Source of the DNA: Sacculina carcini
Lineage: Eukaryota; Arthropoda; Thecostraca; Sacculinidae
DNA: 64,000 nt
Assembly: GCA_916048095.2 (NCBI GenBank)
Contig: OU696577.1
Coordinates: 7,259,440 to 7,323,439 of the forward strand
Direction of reading: 5' to 3'
Part shown: in pieces, positions 24,178 through 34,003 of the stretch
Numbering within the stretch: position 1 is the first letter of the stretch
Layout: the number at the start of each line of letters is the position of its first letter
Position numbers and translations under genes: made by a program
Notes under the pieces: model-generated
The model's database searches: none
What the model saw: the letters and a program-made list of their open reading frames with translations, nothing else
Told to the model about the DNA's origin: nothing

Positions 24178-24687
24178 CAGTGGCGATGCCAAGGGGTGAT
24201 TGGACAAGGGGTGATTAGACAAGGGGTGATTGGACAAGGGGTGATTAGACAAGGGGTGATTAGACAAGGGGTGATTTGACAAGGGGTGATTTGACAAGGG
24301 GTGATTAGACAAGGGTTGATTAGACAAGGGGTGATTGGACAAGGGGTGATTTGACAAGGGGTGATTAGACAAGGGGTGATTGGACAAAGGGTGATTAGAC
24401 AAGGGGTGATTGGACAAGGGGTGATTAGACAAGGGGTGATTTGACAAGGGGTGATTGGACAAGGGGTGATTAGACAAGGGGTGATCAGACAAGGTGTGAT
24501 TGGATGGGCTGAACCCCTCATCCAATGTGTCAATCCCCCTGACCCCCTGACCCCCTGACCCCCTCTCCCCAACAAAGTCCTAGCCATGAAAATTTCGATT
24601 GTAGTACCTTAGTTTCGCCAAGCCCCACATGTTTTTTCTTAGCCTCTCGTCAGCTTTTGGACCGGAAATATCCTGATGTCTCCACTG
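24178..24687. mobile_element. hAT-like MITE, family CAGTGGCGGCGCC, copy 3, with internal minisatellite
   Basis: Starts CAGTGGCGATGCCA and ends TGATGTCTCCACTG, diverged forms of the family ends. The flanks ATCCAATA and ATCCAGTG agree at 6 of 8 bases. The right part still matches the family (CGCCAAGCCCC, TTTTTTCTTAG). The left part is replaced by about 21 copies of a 15-bp unit. Confidence 0.75.
24191..24504. repeat. 15-bp minisatellite, about 21 copies
   Basis: Head-to-tail units of GGGGTGATTRGACAA (R = A or G, sometimes TTT for TTR). Its reverse complement reads as an Asn-His-Pro-Leu-Ser repeat ORF by chance of period; it is not treated as a gene. Confidence 0.97.
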
Positions 24688-25642
24688 ATCCAGTGCTTCA
24701 TCACGTTCTCATAGGAAATTCCAATAATTTCATCGGTAGTTCCTAGGCTTTGTGAATGGCAGAGTATCGTAGTATAGTTGTTAGGCATCTTAGGCTTTGT
24801 CATGTGGTTTCGTAGTTTATCTGTCTCATGTGTCGTCGAAGCTGCTTAGTTGCGCATCATGGCTGACTCGCTCTGTCTGGCTGTACCGTTCAGATCAGCT
24901 GCCTGTTCTGTGGCTGCTTATTGGCTACTAAACTGTATAGGTGGTTTTGTTGTAATTTACATTCATTTTAATGTACACAACAGTAATTTATTTTTATTTT
25001 TATTTTAACAGTGGTAATTTAGATTAATTTTAAATTTTAATAGGTCTAATTACCATTACTTTATAATTTAAATAGTAGTGATTCACATTGATGATAAATT
25101 TATATTACGTCAATTTGTATTACTTTTTCATTGAAGTTATATTTGTTATAACAATTTTCAAATGACTGAATATTTAATGAATTCTAGTGATTTTCATTCA
25201 TTTTAGGTTACATTTTAGTGATTCACATTCATTGTTTATTTATAATATAGTAATTTACTTTCGTTTTGCACAAAATTACGTTTTTTAATCATTTTTTTTC
25301 CCTATGTGTTCTATACACCAGTAGCTACTTCGTGCCAATGGAAGATGTGGGTTAACCGAATTTCCGTAATATCTAGTCCATTTCTTGGCTAGTTGAAAGT
25401 GTACCTCGTCTGATTGTAGTTTTATGTCCTGTGAAAATTCCCGTTTGTTTCCATCTGTTTCTATTCCATATTTCTGCAGAATACATGCACAATTTGCAAG
25501 TCTTAGTTTCAATATTTTATTCTTTCTTGGTTAGCATTTGTGTGTGTATGTGTATATATGTGTGTGATCGCAGATTCTGTTTCTTTCTTGATTTTACTAG
25601 TATTCGGTTGCGTGCTAGCGTAGCCGCATGCTAAATATGCAT

Positions 25643-25671
25643 GTGTCTGTGTGTGTGTGTGTGTGTGTGTG
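25643..25671 (+). repeat. (TG)n microsatellite upstream of exon 7
   Basis: TG run ending 46 nt before the exon 7 acceptor. Confidence 0.95.
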
Positions 25672-25717
25672 GTGGATGCATGGTTCTGTGTGCACATGAC
25701 ATGCATGTGGCTGGCAG

Positions 25718-26122
25718 TTGTCGCAAGAGCCGCCTGTCGCGCCACAATCGTCCCCGGCCGACACCGCCGAGGACATCGCCGACACACCGCCGCCGGACGC
25801 CGCCGCTCCGTCAATCGCAACCGACGCTCCGTCAATCGCGACCGACGCTCCGTCAATCGCGACCGACGCTCCGTCAATCGCGACCGACGCTCCGTCAATC
25901 CCGGCCGCCGCTCCGTCAATCGCGACCGCCGCTCCGTCAATCGCGACCGACGCTCCGTCAACCGCCGCCGACGATGACGCAGACGCAGAGCCGACGGACG
26001 AGGCGACGTGCAGCGTGGCCGTGGTTGTTACCGCCGACGGAGGGATGCACGAGACAGCCGTTGCCGTGCCGTCGGTGGTTGTGCCGCAACGCGCCGCCAC
26101 GCCCGAGCCGGAAGTGATCCAG
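25718..26122 (+). CDS. MPDZ/PATJ: PATJ/MPDZ-like scaffold, exon 7: linker with coding minisatellite
   Basis: Phase-0 exon of 135 codons between CTGGCAG and the donor GTGAGA. Encodes a Pro/Ala-rich, acidic, presumably disordered linker after PDZ7. The middle has eight tandem copies of a 7-residue unit APSIATD (21-bp DNA repeat at 25805-25972), with small variants such as APSIPAA. An acidic stretch DDDADAEPTDEA follows. The repeat keeps the frame because the unit is a multiple of three. Copy number is probably polymorphic (inference). No folded domain is visible. Confidence 0.82.
25805..25972 (+). repeat. Coding 21-bp minisatellite in exon 7
   Basis: Eight in-frame copies of GCTCCGTCAATCGCGACCGA plus one base, encoding APSIATD. 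Confidence 0.95.
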
Positions 26123-27395
26123 GTGAGAGCAACGTGCCAGACAATCAGTGTCAGATCAAACGGAGATCAGCTAGGCGACGTCAGTTTGTCCTCGCTGAGG
26201 CGTTCGCTGATTTGTGCGTCGTAATTTACCATGACACAATAGCGTCTCACATTGATACTCAGCTTATTTCTTACGCACTTGAACTTGTCATATTGTGATC
26301 ACATCAAGCATTCATACACACACACACACACACGCACACAGCAGGCGATTATTGAGTTACGCCCCTAGAAGACTTTGTATCACCTTTTAACAATATTTGG
26401 CGTGATCCACCTACAAGCACACAATTATTGATATGTACAATGAATTTGAGCCCCGGGGAGGGACAGCTGATGAAGGGGGTTGGGCTGGGTGTTCCTCTCT
26501 GTTTTCTCACTGGTTGAACAATGTCAATCTCTTGCCGGTGTCATTACTGCGCTGATAATTGCTATTTGATATCAGGTTGTGTTGGGCGTGAACTTATTGG
26601 TCGAAGCTGTATTTGTGTGTTGCTGCGATTATTTGACTGTCGTTTGCCTTTCTAATTGCTGACATTTTATCTTTTATTTTAATAGCTTAGACTAAATGTT
26701 TAGAGTTCTGGTTTAGACTAAATGTCTCAACCACTGAATTCAATCCACTGAACACAATTTCAAATCCACGCAACTAGAAAAAATAGCCAAACAGTACAAA
26801 CAATTATTCATTGCAATTTGTGATCAATCAAAACAAGCGTAGATAATTACATATTGCAACTAGGTTATTATACGCAATTACATACTGTGGTTTCACCGTC
26901 CTCGTGGCCACTATAGACTCATTTCTCATAAACTATGCATTGCACAACGATTTGTTGGACTCTGTGGTGTAGTGGAAGCACACCCGTCTCACAAGCGGGT
27001 GGTCCGTGGTTCGAAGCCAGGCAGAGGAGAGTTTCTTTGGGAGAATTATATAATCCAACAGCCCCTGTCCACCCTGCAATATATGGTACCAGATATCAGT
27101 CATGTGTTGTACCATGCATTCTGGGGAGGTGACCCTCTCTAATACGTCTTCCGTCCTTGTGGCGCCATAGCGTGGATAGGGTCGGTTCTGCGGTGGCAGC
27201 GAGCTGCACGGGACACACCTGTGTGTTCATAAGCTTCGACTTCTTCCCGTGTAGCAGCTGTCACTTAGGCCTTACACCTTTGACAGATACATATGATATT
27301 TGACCACGTGTGTTTGTTTGTGTGTGTCTGTGTGTTGACGCCTGTCTGTGTTTCTGTGCGCCGGTTCATTGGTCGCGTGCTCGTTGCGCGTGCAG
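26123..27395 (+). other. Intron 7
   Basis: 1.3 kb, GTGAGA to GTGCAG. Has a CA run (26317-26340) about 190 nt after the donor, SINE copy C (26957-27285) and a degenerate TG-rich tract (27309-27345) about 50 nt before the acceptor. Confidence 0.82.
26957..27285 (+). mobile_element. tRNA-Val-derived SINE, copy C
   Basis: Plus-strand copy. The head has GTGGTGTAGTGG, anticodon loop CTCACAA (CAC, valine) between CCCGT and GCGGG, and GGTTCGAAGCC. The body is shared with copies A and B, including GGTACCAGATATCAGTCATG and GAGGTGACCCTCTCTAATAC. Confidence 0.87.
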
Positions 27396-27539
27396 TCTGG
27401 CAACAGCGGCACATCGACCAAAGAGACTGGCGGCGGCTTATCTCGCAGTGCCACTCAGTCGCTCGACTCGGACAATGAGAGCTTTGATGATGATGACGTC
27501 CTGACTGCCGGCACAATTGTCACTGCCGCCGGCAAAGAG
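27396..27539 (+). CDS. MPDZ/PATJ: PATJ/MPDZ-like scaffold, exon 8: linker
   Basis: Phase-0 exon of 48 codons between GCGTGCAG and a GT donor followed by a C run (GAG|GTCCCC), which is a weak match to the consensus. Encodes a Ser/Gly/Thr-rich start and an acidic patch SLDSDNESFDDDDVLTAG. The acidic Ser-rich block could be a casein-kinase-2-type phosphorylation region (inference from composition). The phase fits both neighbours. Confidence 0.75.
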
Positions 27540-27749
27540 GTCCCCCCCCCACACACACTCTCTCTCTCTCTCTCTCTCACATACACACATACACATACTC
27601 TTACATATGTGTGTGTGTGTGCTAGGGTTGTACTTGCATGCGTTGTGTTGGATATGATATTCTTGTTGATGTTATTGTCATTGGTGTTGTTATTTTCATT
27701 GGGTTTTTTTATCGTGTTGTTGTCATGATCATTGTTGTTGTTGTTTCAG
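27540..27749 (+). other. Intron 8
   Basis: The shortest intron (210 bp). Starts GTCCCCCCCCACACACA, then a (TC)n and CA-rich tract followed by a TG run (27607-27621). Ends with T/G-rich TTGTTGTTGTTTCAG. Confidence 0.85.
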
Positions 27750-27840
27750 ATTGATCGTGCCAGTGCCGGCTTTGTGCGCATGACTGCCAAACAGCGGTTG
27801 GATCACACTGAAGAAGAGGATGACTTCGGTTACACTGACT
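27750..27840 (+). CDS. MPDZ/PATJ: PATJ/MPDZ-like scaffold, exon 9: lead-in to PDZ8
   Basis: Starts after TTTCAG in phase 0 and ends with 1 nt over at a consensus donor GTGAGT (27841). 30 codons ending in TEEEDDFGYTD. MPDZ has a similar acidic DEFGY block just before the KI/NI-ERY segment that opens PDZ8. With exon 10 it reads FGYTDFKIQKKYSALDGE, so the junction is well supported. The donor is the first of eight GTGAGT copies in a tandem repeat. Confidence 0.9.
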
Positions 27841-28137
27841 GTGAGTATCTGTCTGTCTGTATGTACGTGAGTGTCTGTATGTCTGTACGTGTCAGTGTCT
27901 GTCTGTCTGTCTGTCTGTACGTGTGAGTGTCTGTGTGTTTGTCTGTCTGTACGTGTGAGTGTCTGTCTGTCTGTCTGTACTTGTCAGTGTCTGTCTGTCT
28001 GTACGTGAGTGTCTGTATGTCTGTACGTGTGAGTGTCTGTCTGTCTGTTTGTCTGTACGTGTCAGTGTCTTTCTGTATGTACGTGTGAGTGTCTGTATGT
28101 TTGTCTGTACATGTGAGTGTATGTTTGTCTTTGTGCG
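27841..28137 (+). repeat. Tandem TGTC-rich repeat starting at the exon 9 donor
   Basis: Degenerate (TGTC)n array with higher-order units containing TACGTGTGAGTGTCTG. GTGAGT occurs eight times (27841, 27867, 27923, 27955, 28005, 28029, 28085, 28113). The first is the exon 9 donor. Confidence 0.92.
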
Positions 28138-28373
28138 TAATTGTGGTTAGTCCGTTTATGGCGGATCACTTCTGTGTGAAATGTATTGTCTGATATTGTG
28201 CCTTGATAGTGAAATTTTAAACAAAATATGAAAACAACGTTAAAAATTAATCAGAATGAAACAGAATAATAAATTATTCACTAACGTCCACATTGATCTT
28301 CAATGCACAACAGTCAATCTGCAACAAGGAGTGTCAAATATATACACGATCACCACTCTAATATCGCTAATTA

Positions 28374-29290
28374 CCAGCGCGCGAACCTTTTTTTGGGTTC
28401 CGAATCCGAACCTGAATCTTCGCTGGTTTTGGGTTCGGAATCTCCGAATAGCGAACCCGATTTTCAAAGTTTCGGTGCGAACATTCATTCGGAACATTTA
28501 TCCGCGAACCTCCGAATCTTTACAAAATATCAAAGCGAACCTTAATTCCGATACCTTCCGAACATTTCCAAACCTAAATTTTACTCATTCCGAATTTCCG
28601 AATCTAAATTTCCGATTGAAATATGTGTTTAAGATATCTACATTATTTATTGAATAAGTAAGACAACAACAAGACAGTAAGAAGTATAAACAAAAAGTTG
28701 CGCAAGCGTCGTCACCGGCGCATGCGCGGTGGTTGCCTCATCACTAACAAGCGTTCTGATTGCTACAGTCACAACATGACGAGTCTGTGTGGTACATTTA
28801 AAGCAGCGAGTTGAACACCACCAGTGTATTTCCAAATTTAAAAAAGAGCAGTCCAGGCAGTAGTACTAATCTTTGTTTCGCATTGCTGAACACAGTTACA
28901 CAGGCTTGAATATCGAGCACATTTCGAGCAGTGGTCATTTGAGACACACACAAACACACACTCACATGCCCATACTGACATTAAAGTAGAGAAGCGATAA
29001 TCAAAACACAACACTAATGGTCATAGGGGTCTCTAGTTGTTACGGAAACACAGGCGTCACCAAATCTGTATGCCACTAAAAAGTTAAAAACCAATGTTTG
29101 GTCGTCTTCATTTTTTCGATTTTTTCCCGGAGTTCGAAGGTTCGGATTCGCGAAAAAAAATTCGTTCCGAACACGGAAGTCCGAATCTTTTTGACGTCTC
29201 TCCGAATCCGAACCCAAATCCGGGATTTCGCTGGTCCGAGCTAATCCGCGGATAAAGGTTCGCGAACATTTGTTCGGAATGCCCACCTCT
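28374..29290. mobile_element. Putative hAT-like non-autonomous element rich in TTCGGA/TCCGAA
   Basis: Flanked by a perfect 8-bp repeat GCTAATTA (28366-28373, 29291-29298). The right end reads, inverted, AGAGGTGGGCATTCCGAAC, a style common at hAT ends. The left end CCAGCGCGCGAACC matches only partly, so the left terminus may be rearranged. Both arms (28380-28620, 29128-29280) are full of TCCGAA/TTCGGA and GCGAACC motifs. No clear transposase was found in the middle. Confidence 0.55.
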
Positions 29291-29522
29291 GCTAATTACT
29301 TACCGTTGAATATATTATAGAATGGAGAAATTTGTCGCTTTCAATATTTTATCAATTGTTTAGTGTTAATACGTATTAATTATTTAGCTAGTGTGTACCA
29401 AGTGTTGGTGTTGTAATAGTGGTGTATGTCGGTTGTTTGCACGTGGATGCATGTTGTGTGTTAATGTATTAATGTGTGATCACAACACAACATTATCCGT
29501 GCAAATATAAGACAGCCTGGCA

Positions 29523-29777
29523 CAGTGGTTCTCAACCTGTTGACAACTCTCCACTGGTGGGTAATGGAAGAGTTGCCAAGTGGGAAAATATAGGTCGGAC
29601 AGAACAGGACAAATACGTGTTATTTCAAATTTGTTTATTTTCATTCTAATCGCCTCTTGACATTTACGTTGATTTAGCAACTGAATTTATTGATTTTATC
29701 AGCGCTGTTATTGTGGAAAATGAAGAGATGGATCATTAAGAAGTGGGGAATCAGATATATAAGGATAAAAACCACTG
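29523..29777. mobile_element. hAT-like MITE, family CAGTGGTTCTCAACC, copy 1
   Basis: Starts CAGTGGTTCTCAACC and ends AACCACTG. The interior (CACTGGTGGGTAATGG, GTTGCCAAGTGGGAA, AGCGCTGTTATTGTGG) matches, inverted, the element at 41708-41940. No clear target duplication. Confidence 0.75.
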
Positions 29778-29944
29778 ATATAGAACATTATGCAGGGGCG
29801 CCATCTATACGACCTGCTCTGGTAATAATCCACTGTGCCAGCCTACCTGGTTGATATTAGAGAGTGTTCGACTCATAACTTCAGAATTACGAACTTGCGA
29901 AGTGCACGAAACGGACACTGATTCAGAAGTGTGGTATTCATTAT

Positions 29945-30379
29945 TGTGGTTTTGATATATTATCTTGTCATATTGTTGTAGTTGAAGGTTTTCGTTATGT
30001 GCATGTGTGTGTGCATGTGTGCGTGTGTGCGTGTGTGCATGTGTGTGTGCGTGTGTGTGTGCTTGTATTTGCTGGCGTAGTGTTCCGCATCGTGTATGTA
30101 CGTCTGTGTGCGGGTGTATGTTTGCACAATGCACTCGTTGCAAGGTGCTGACGAGGTATCAGGTGGCAGCGATGCGTTTGTTTATCAAGTGTCGTGTTGA
30201 TGGGAGACAGTGCGGTGTTGAATCTCGGCGTGAAGAGAGAAGTGTGTGCGAGTGCGGTGGAGATATCGTTGTGATACGCATATTGTATTTTAACGGTGTA
30301 GTTTGTGTTGCTGGCTCAGTGGAGTCCGTGTTTACATTGTGCATTTGTGTTCACCATTACTTCAATATATTCAACCACA
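29945..30379 (+). repeat. 5' LTR
   Basis: 435 bp, TGTGGTTTTG...TTCAACCACA, with a TG/CG-rich internal tract (about 30000-30065) that resembles the microsatellites of the region. Presumably carries the element's promoter. Confidence 0.95.
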
Positions 30380-30402
30380 AGCTAACCGGCCAATATCGGA
30401 TC

Positions 30403-31146
30403 ATGGCAGTGTCGGGCAGTGAGTACACAATGAGACCGTTCACAGGAGAAGGAGATGTGGCTGCGTGGCTCAAGAAAGCAAAACTAGTGGCGAAGCTGAA
30501 AAAGGTGACGGATCTTGCCAGCTTCATTCCTCTCTACTTAGAAGGTGATGCTCTTGCTCTGTTTCTGCAATTGAACGACGAAGACCAGGAAAATGCTGAC
30601 ATAATCCAGTACGCGCTGCAAACGGCGTTTGCAGACGATCCGTTTATTGCATTTCAAAAGCTGTGTGACAAGAAATGGGAAGGAGAATCAGTTGATGTCT
30701 TTGCCACTGACATTAGAAAGCTTGCTTGTTTGGCTAATTTTGGTGGTGAAGCATTGGAGAACATCTGTAGATTGACGTTTGTGAATGGGTTTCCCAGTCA
30801 TGTCAGAGCGAACCTGCAAAGAATGCAGGATGCTTTCTCAATGGAAATGTCTGCGCTGATTAACCACGCGCGTGTGCTCACACGGAATGATGAACAAGTC
30901 GCGGCTGCGGCTGCACCACAGAGTGTATGCAAATCAAATGCAAGACCAGTCGACACTCAGCAAATTCAGCAGTTCAGAGGCAGTTGTTTCTTGTGTGATG
31001 GACCTCATATGGCTCGAATGTGTCCAAAAAGACAAGCAATTACGTGCTACAATTGCGGGAAAAAGGGACACATTTCGCGACAGTGCCGTCAGGGAAACGG
31101 TTTAGGAGTAGCTGGTGCGCCAGCAGCTACTCCAAGCAATCAGTGA
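30403..31146 (+). CDS. gag: gag of the LTR retrotransposon
   Basis: 247 codons, starting at the first ATG after the LTR (ATCATGGCAG); the open frame extends further upstream into the LTR but that is not needed. Encodes a capsid-like helical region (AAWLKKAKLVAKLKK, then DALALFLQLNDED) and, near the C-terminus, two zinc knuckles: CFLCDGPHMARMC and CYNCGKKGHISRQC. These bind the element's RNA in known gag proteins. The end overlaps pol in the -1 frame. Confidence 0.9.
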   Translation: MAVSGSEYTMRPFTGEGDVAAWLKKAKLVAKLKKVTDLASFIPLYLEGDALALFLQLNDEDQENADIIQYALQTAFADDPFIAFQKLCDKKWEGESVDVFATDIRKLACLANFGGEALENICRLTFVNGFPSHVRANLQRMQDAFSMEMSALINHARVLTRNDEQVAAAAAPQSVCKSNARPVDTQQIQQFRGSCFLCDGPHMARMCPKRQAITCYNCGKKGHISRQCRQGNGLGVAGAPAATPSNQ

Positions 31147-32435
31147 AGGCGCCCATCCAACTGCCAATCGTCGAGGCAAAACTCTCAGGTGAGACGATTC
31201 ACGCACTAGTCGATACTGGTTGTTCTGGGGCTATTGTTCGGTCACACCTTGTTAATTGCATCGCAGGCAGTAGTTATTTAACGGCTTTTGACGGACGAAG
31301 GGTAGAGTGTCGTGGCACGGCTGTGATTGATATCGAGATATCTGGAAAATGTCTAAGAGTGTGTGCTATGGTCGTTGATAATATTGTGAATGATGTCGAC
31401 CTTGTGATTGGGATGGAGGTAATCGAGAAGATTGGTGGTGTTTTTGTGTGTGGCTCTCAAGTCAAATTTGGCTCAAATGACAATGTTGCAAGCGCTGCGG
31501 TTTCCAAAAGTGATGAAGTGCAATGCTGTGCTAAACGGAGACTGGAGATCACTGATCCGGACTTCACCGCTGTGTTCGATGGTGACAAATGGGAAGTGGA
31601 ATGGGTGGTGAAAGCAGGTGAACCATTCTTATCAAAAACAGTGGGTTGTTACAACAAGACAGTGACTGAAGATATCCGTGGTGAATTTGACACCGAGGTG
31701 CAGCGGTGGATTAAGGAAGGAATTCTCGTTCCATGGACTGATTCAGACTGCGCAGGCGTACTGCCACTCATGGCAGTGGTACAGCCCACTAAAAACAAAG
31801 TGCGACCAGTGCTGGACTTTCGAGAGTTAAATGCATTTGTCAGTAGCCACACGGGTGACGAGTTTATAGATGTGTGCGGAGAGAAGCTAAGGAAGTGGAG
31901 GCGCATCGTTGGACCAGCTTCACTCGTTGATTTGAAGTCCGCGTATTTGCAGGTGCATATCGCCCCGAATTTATGGAAGTACCAGCTGGTGAAATATAAT
32001 GACCATGTCTTCTGCTTGACTAGACTGGGATTTGGACTGTGCTCCGCACCGAGAATTAAGACTCGAATAGTACGCACCGTTTTGAGTCAGTCGGAAATCA
32101 TCAACAAGAGCACGGATTCATACATCGATGACATTATCGTATGCGAATCGGCTGTGTCCGGCAGGGAAGTCGTCGACCATTTAAACAAATATGGCCTGCA
32201 AGCGAAAGATCCGGTGTCTATAGAGGGAAGTGCTGTGTTGGGTCTCAGATTGAGTAAAGACAATCGTGGTCGTGTTGTGTTTCGCAGGGGCAATGCAATT
32301 CCATCCGTCTCAGACAACATGACGAAGCGTGATATATTCTCGTTGTGTGGAAAAATGATCGGGCATTACCCAGTTGCTAGGTGGCTAAGGATTGCCAGTA
32401 GCTACATAAAGCGTCATACCGATGGAATACAATGA
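31020..32435 (+). CDS. pol: pol part 1: protease and reverse transcriptase
   Basis: Frame -1 relative to gag and overlapping its end from 31020, as in many retroelements using -1 frameshifting (inference; I see no perfect slippery heptamer). Protease: HALVDTGCSGAIV with the catalytic DTG. Reverse transcriptase: VRPVLDFRELNAFV, SLVDLKSAYLQVHI (first catalytic Asp), LTRLGFGLCSAPRI and SYIDDIIV (the paired Asp). It stops at an in-frame TGA (32433-32435) just before RNase H. The frame then resumes without change, so the TGA is probably a point mutation. Confidence 0.9.
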   Translation: MSKKTSNYVLQLREKGTHFATVPSGKRFRSSWCASSYSKQSVKAPIQLPIVEAKLSGETIHALVDTGCSGAIVRSHLVNCIAGSSYLTAFDGRRVECRGTAVIDIEISGKCLRVCAMVVDNIVNDVDLVIGMEVIEKIGGVFVCGSQVKFGSNDNVASAAVSKSDEVQCCAKRRLEITDPDFTAVFDGDKWEVEWVVKAGEPFLSKTVGCYNKTVTEDIRGEFDTEVQRWIKEGILVPWTDSDCAGVLPLMAVVQPTKNKVRPVLDFRELNAFVSSHTGDEFIDVCGEKLRKWRRIVGPASLVDLKSAYLQVHIAPNLWKYQLVKYNDHVFCLTRLGFGLCSAPRIKTRIVRTVLSQSEIINKSTDSYIDDIIVCESAVSGREVVDHLNKYGLQAKDPVSIEGSAVLGLRLSKDNRGRVVFRRGNAIPSVSDNMTKRDIFSLCGKMIGHYPVARWLRIASSYIKRHTDGIQ

Positions 32436-32790
32436 GACAGTGCAGTTAGCGATTTTGTTATGCAGATGGTGGCTGATATGGTCCAAAGAGTGAGATCTGA
32501 TGATCCGGTTGGTGGAAAATGGCATGTTTCTGTCACTGACAAAGGTGTCGTGTGGTGCGATGCGAGCAGCATTGCAATGGGTGCAGCAGTGGAGATTGAG
32601 GGCCACATCGTTGAAGATGCTGCTTGGCAAAGGAAAATTGATGATGTACATCATATCAATGTCGCGGAACTTGATGCAGTACTGAAAGGTGTGAACATGG
32701 CGGTGAAATGGCAATTGAAGGATATTGATATTCGCACAGACTCTGCAACAGTAGCCGGCTGGGTGAGCAGTGATCGACAGGGAAAGAAGA
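32436..32790 (+). pseudogene. pol: pol part 2: RNase H, cut off by stop and frameshift
   Basis: Same frame as pol part 1. RNase H residues are visible: VWCDASS (Asp), NVAELDAVL (Glu), IRTDSATVAGW (Asp). Around 32785-32795 the homology moves from this frame to the next (frame 1). The last catalytic Asp is in KADELTR of part 3, in the other frame. The shift point is an estimate. Confidence 0.85.
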
Positions 32791-33984
32791 GTGAAGACAA
32801 AGGGTGCAGCGGAAGTCTTGATCAAGAGAAGATTGGGAATTTTGAGCGATCTCATTGCAGAACTTGGTTTGAAAATATCCGTCACGAGTGTTCCGACCAC
32901 GCAGAATAAAGCTGATGAACTGACTCGCGTGAAAAAGGGATGGTTAGTCAAAGCTGGAAATGCCGTCAAAAGCGGCTGTGAACATGACAAAGAAGACAGT
33001 CATATATGTGCAATGACTGCAGATGAAATTCGGCAGATGCATGGCATGCATCACATGGGCGTAGACAGGACTCTTTTCTTAGCCCGACAAGCGGACCCTA
33101 GTGTGTCACGCGACGCTGTGCGGCGAGTGGTGAGAGCCTGTGAGCGGTGCCAATCCATTGATCCCGCTCCTTCACGTCATGCTGCAGGACATCTTAGTGT
33201 GAACGACGTGTGGTGCAGACTGGCCGTGGATGTGACCCACTATGAACACCATCAGTACTTGTCGATTGTCGATTGCGGACCAGGTAGATTTGCTGTGTGG
33301 CGTGAGCTTCGGTCTGAGACAGCGGAGCAGGTATGTAAGCATCTGGATGAAGTTTTCCGAGAGAGAGGACCACCTCGTGAGCTGTTAATGGACAACGGGA
33401 GAGCATTTCGTTCCAGAGAAATGCAGGAGCTGCTGGACAAGTGGAAGATTCGGCCGTTTTACCGCGCAGCCTACCGCCCTAACGGCAATGGCATTGTTGA
33501 ACGCCACCATCGGACGATAAAAGCGCTCGCCGAAAGAAGTAACATACCACCGACTACGGCGGTATACTGGTATAACATGTCTCCGAGGGTTGGTGTGGAG
33601 GAATCTTCAGTGCCCCATCGCAATGTACACAAGTATGAGTGGCGAAATACATTTGTAGAATGCACTGTCGATAATGATTCGGAAGAATGTGCTGTTCACA
33701 TCGGCGAGGAAGTGTGGGTAAAACCACCAGATCGGAAGTGTACTTCGCAGTGGACCCGTGGTACTGTAACGGGGGTGAACTCGTCAAATAATGTGTCGGT
33801 GGATGGTGTACCTCGTCACATATTGGACTTGAGACCTGTGGTCATTCCGGCTGACGAAGAGAACGGTGATCACTCTGAGGCCACCGAAACACCAACTTCG
33901 GAACCGCCCATCAGGCAAAGCCCTAGACGAAGTGTACGAGAGAGACTACCTCCGGTCTGGATGAATGATTACGTGTCCGAGTGA
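32785..33984 (+). pseudogene. pol: pol part 3: end of RNase H and integrase
   Basis: Frame 1. Starts with VKTKGAAEVLIKRR, then KADELTR. Integrase: zinc-binding H...H with CERCQS, then the catalytic core with LAVDVTHYE (Asp), LLMDNGRAF (Asp) and NGNGIVERHHR (Glu), the DDE triad. The C-terminal part (EVWVKPPDRK, RGTVTGVN, VDGVPRHILDLRPV) resembles integrase tails. The integrase itself is open to its TGA stop at 33982-33984, but it cannot be made as one polyprotein with RT in this copy. Confidence 0.9.
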
Positions 33985-33994
33985 TCTTGAGATC

Positions 33995-34003
33995 AAGGGG
34001 GGA
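33995..34003 (+). promoter_or_regulatory. Polypurine tract
   Basis: AAGGGGGGA directly before the 3' LTR, the usual primer site for plus-strand DNA synthesis. Confidence 0.85.

Larger units (their letters stand above)
22346..25717 (+). other. Intron 6
   Basis: 3.4 kb, GTGAGT to CTGGCAG. Contains a small TG run (about 22972-22991), a GC-rich hAT-like single end at about 23596-23640, a hAT-like MITE enlarged by a minisatellite (24178-24687) and a long AT-rich stretch (24940-25300). A TG run (25643-25671) ends 46 nt before the acceptor. No supportable gene. Confidence 0.8.

Noticed and set aside
24093..24587. ORFs with NHPLS or ITPC-type repeats, and the idea of a CRISPR-like array
   Set aside because: The units are contiguous 15-bp repeats without spacers, inside a MITE in an animal intron.
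30007..30402. N-terminal extension of gag into the 5' LTR
   Set aside because: The frame is open by chance through the TG-rich LTR part; the first ATG after the LTR gives a normal gag start.
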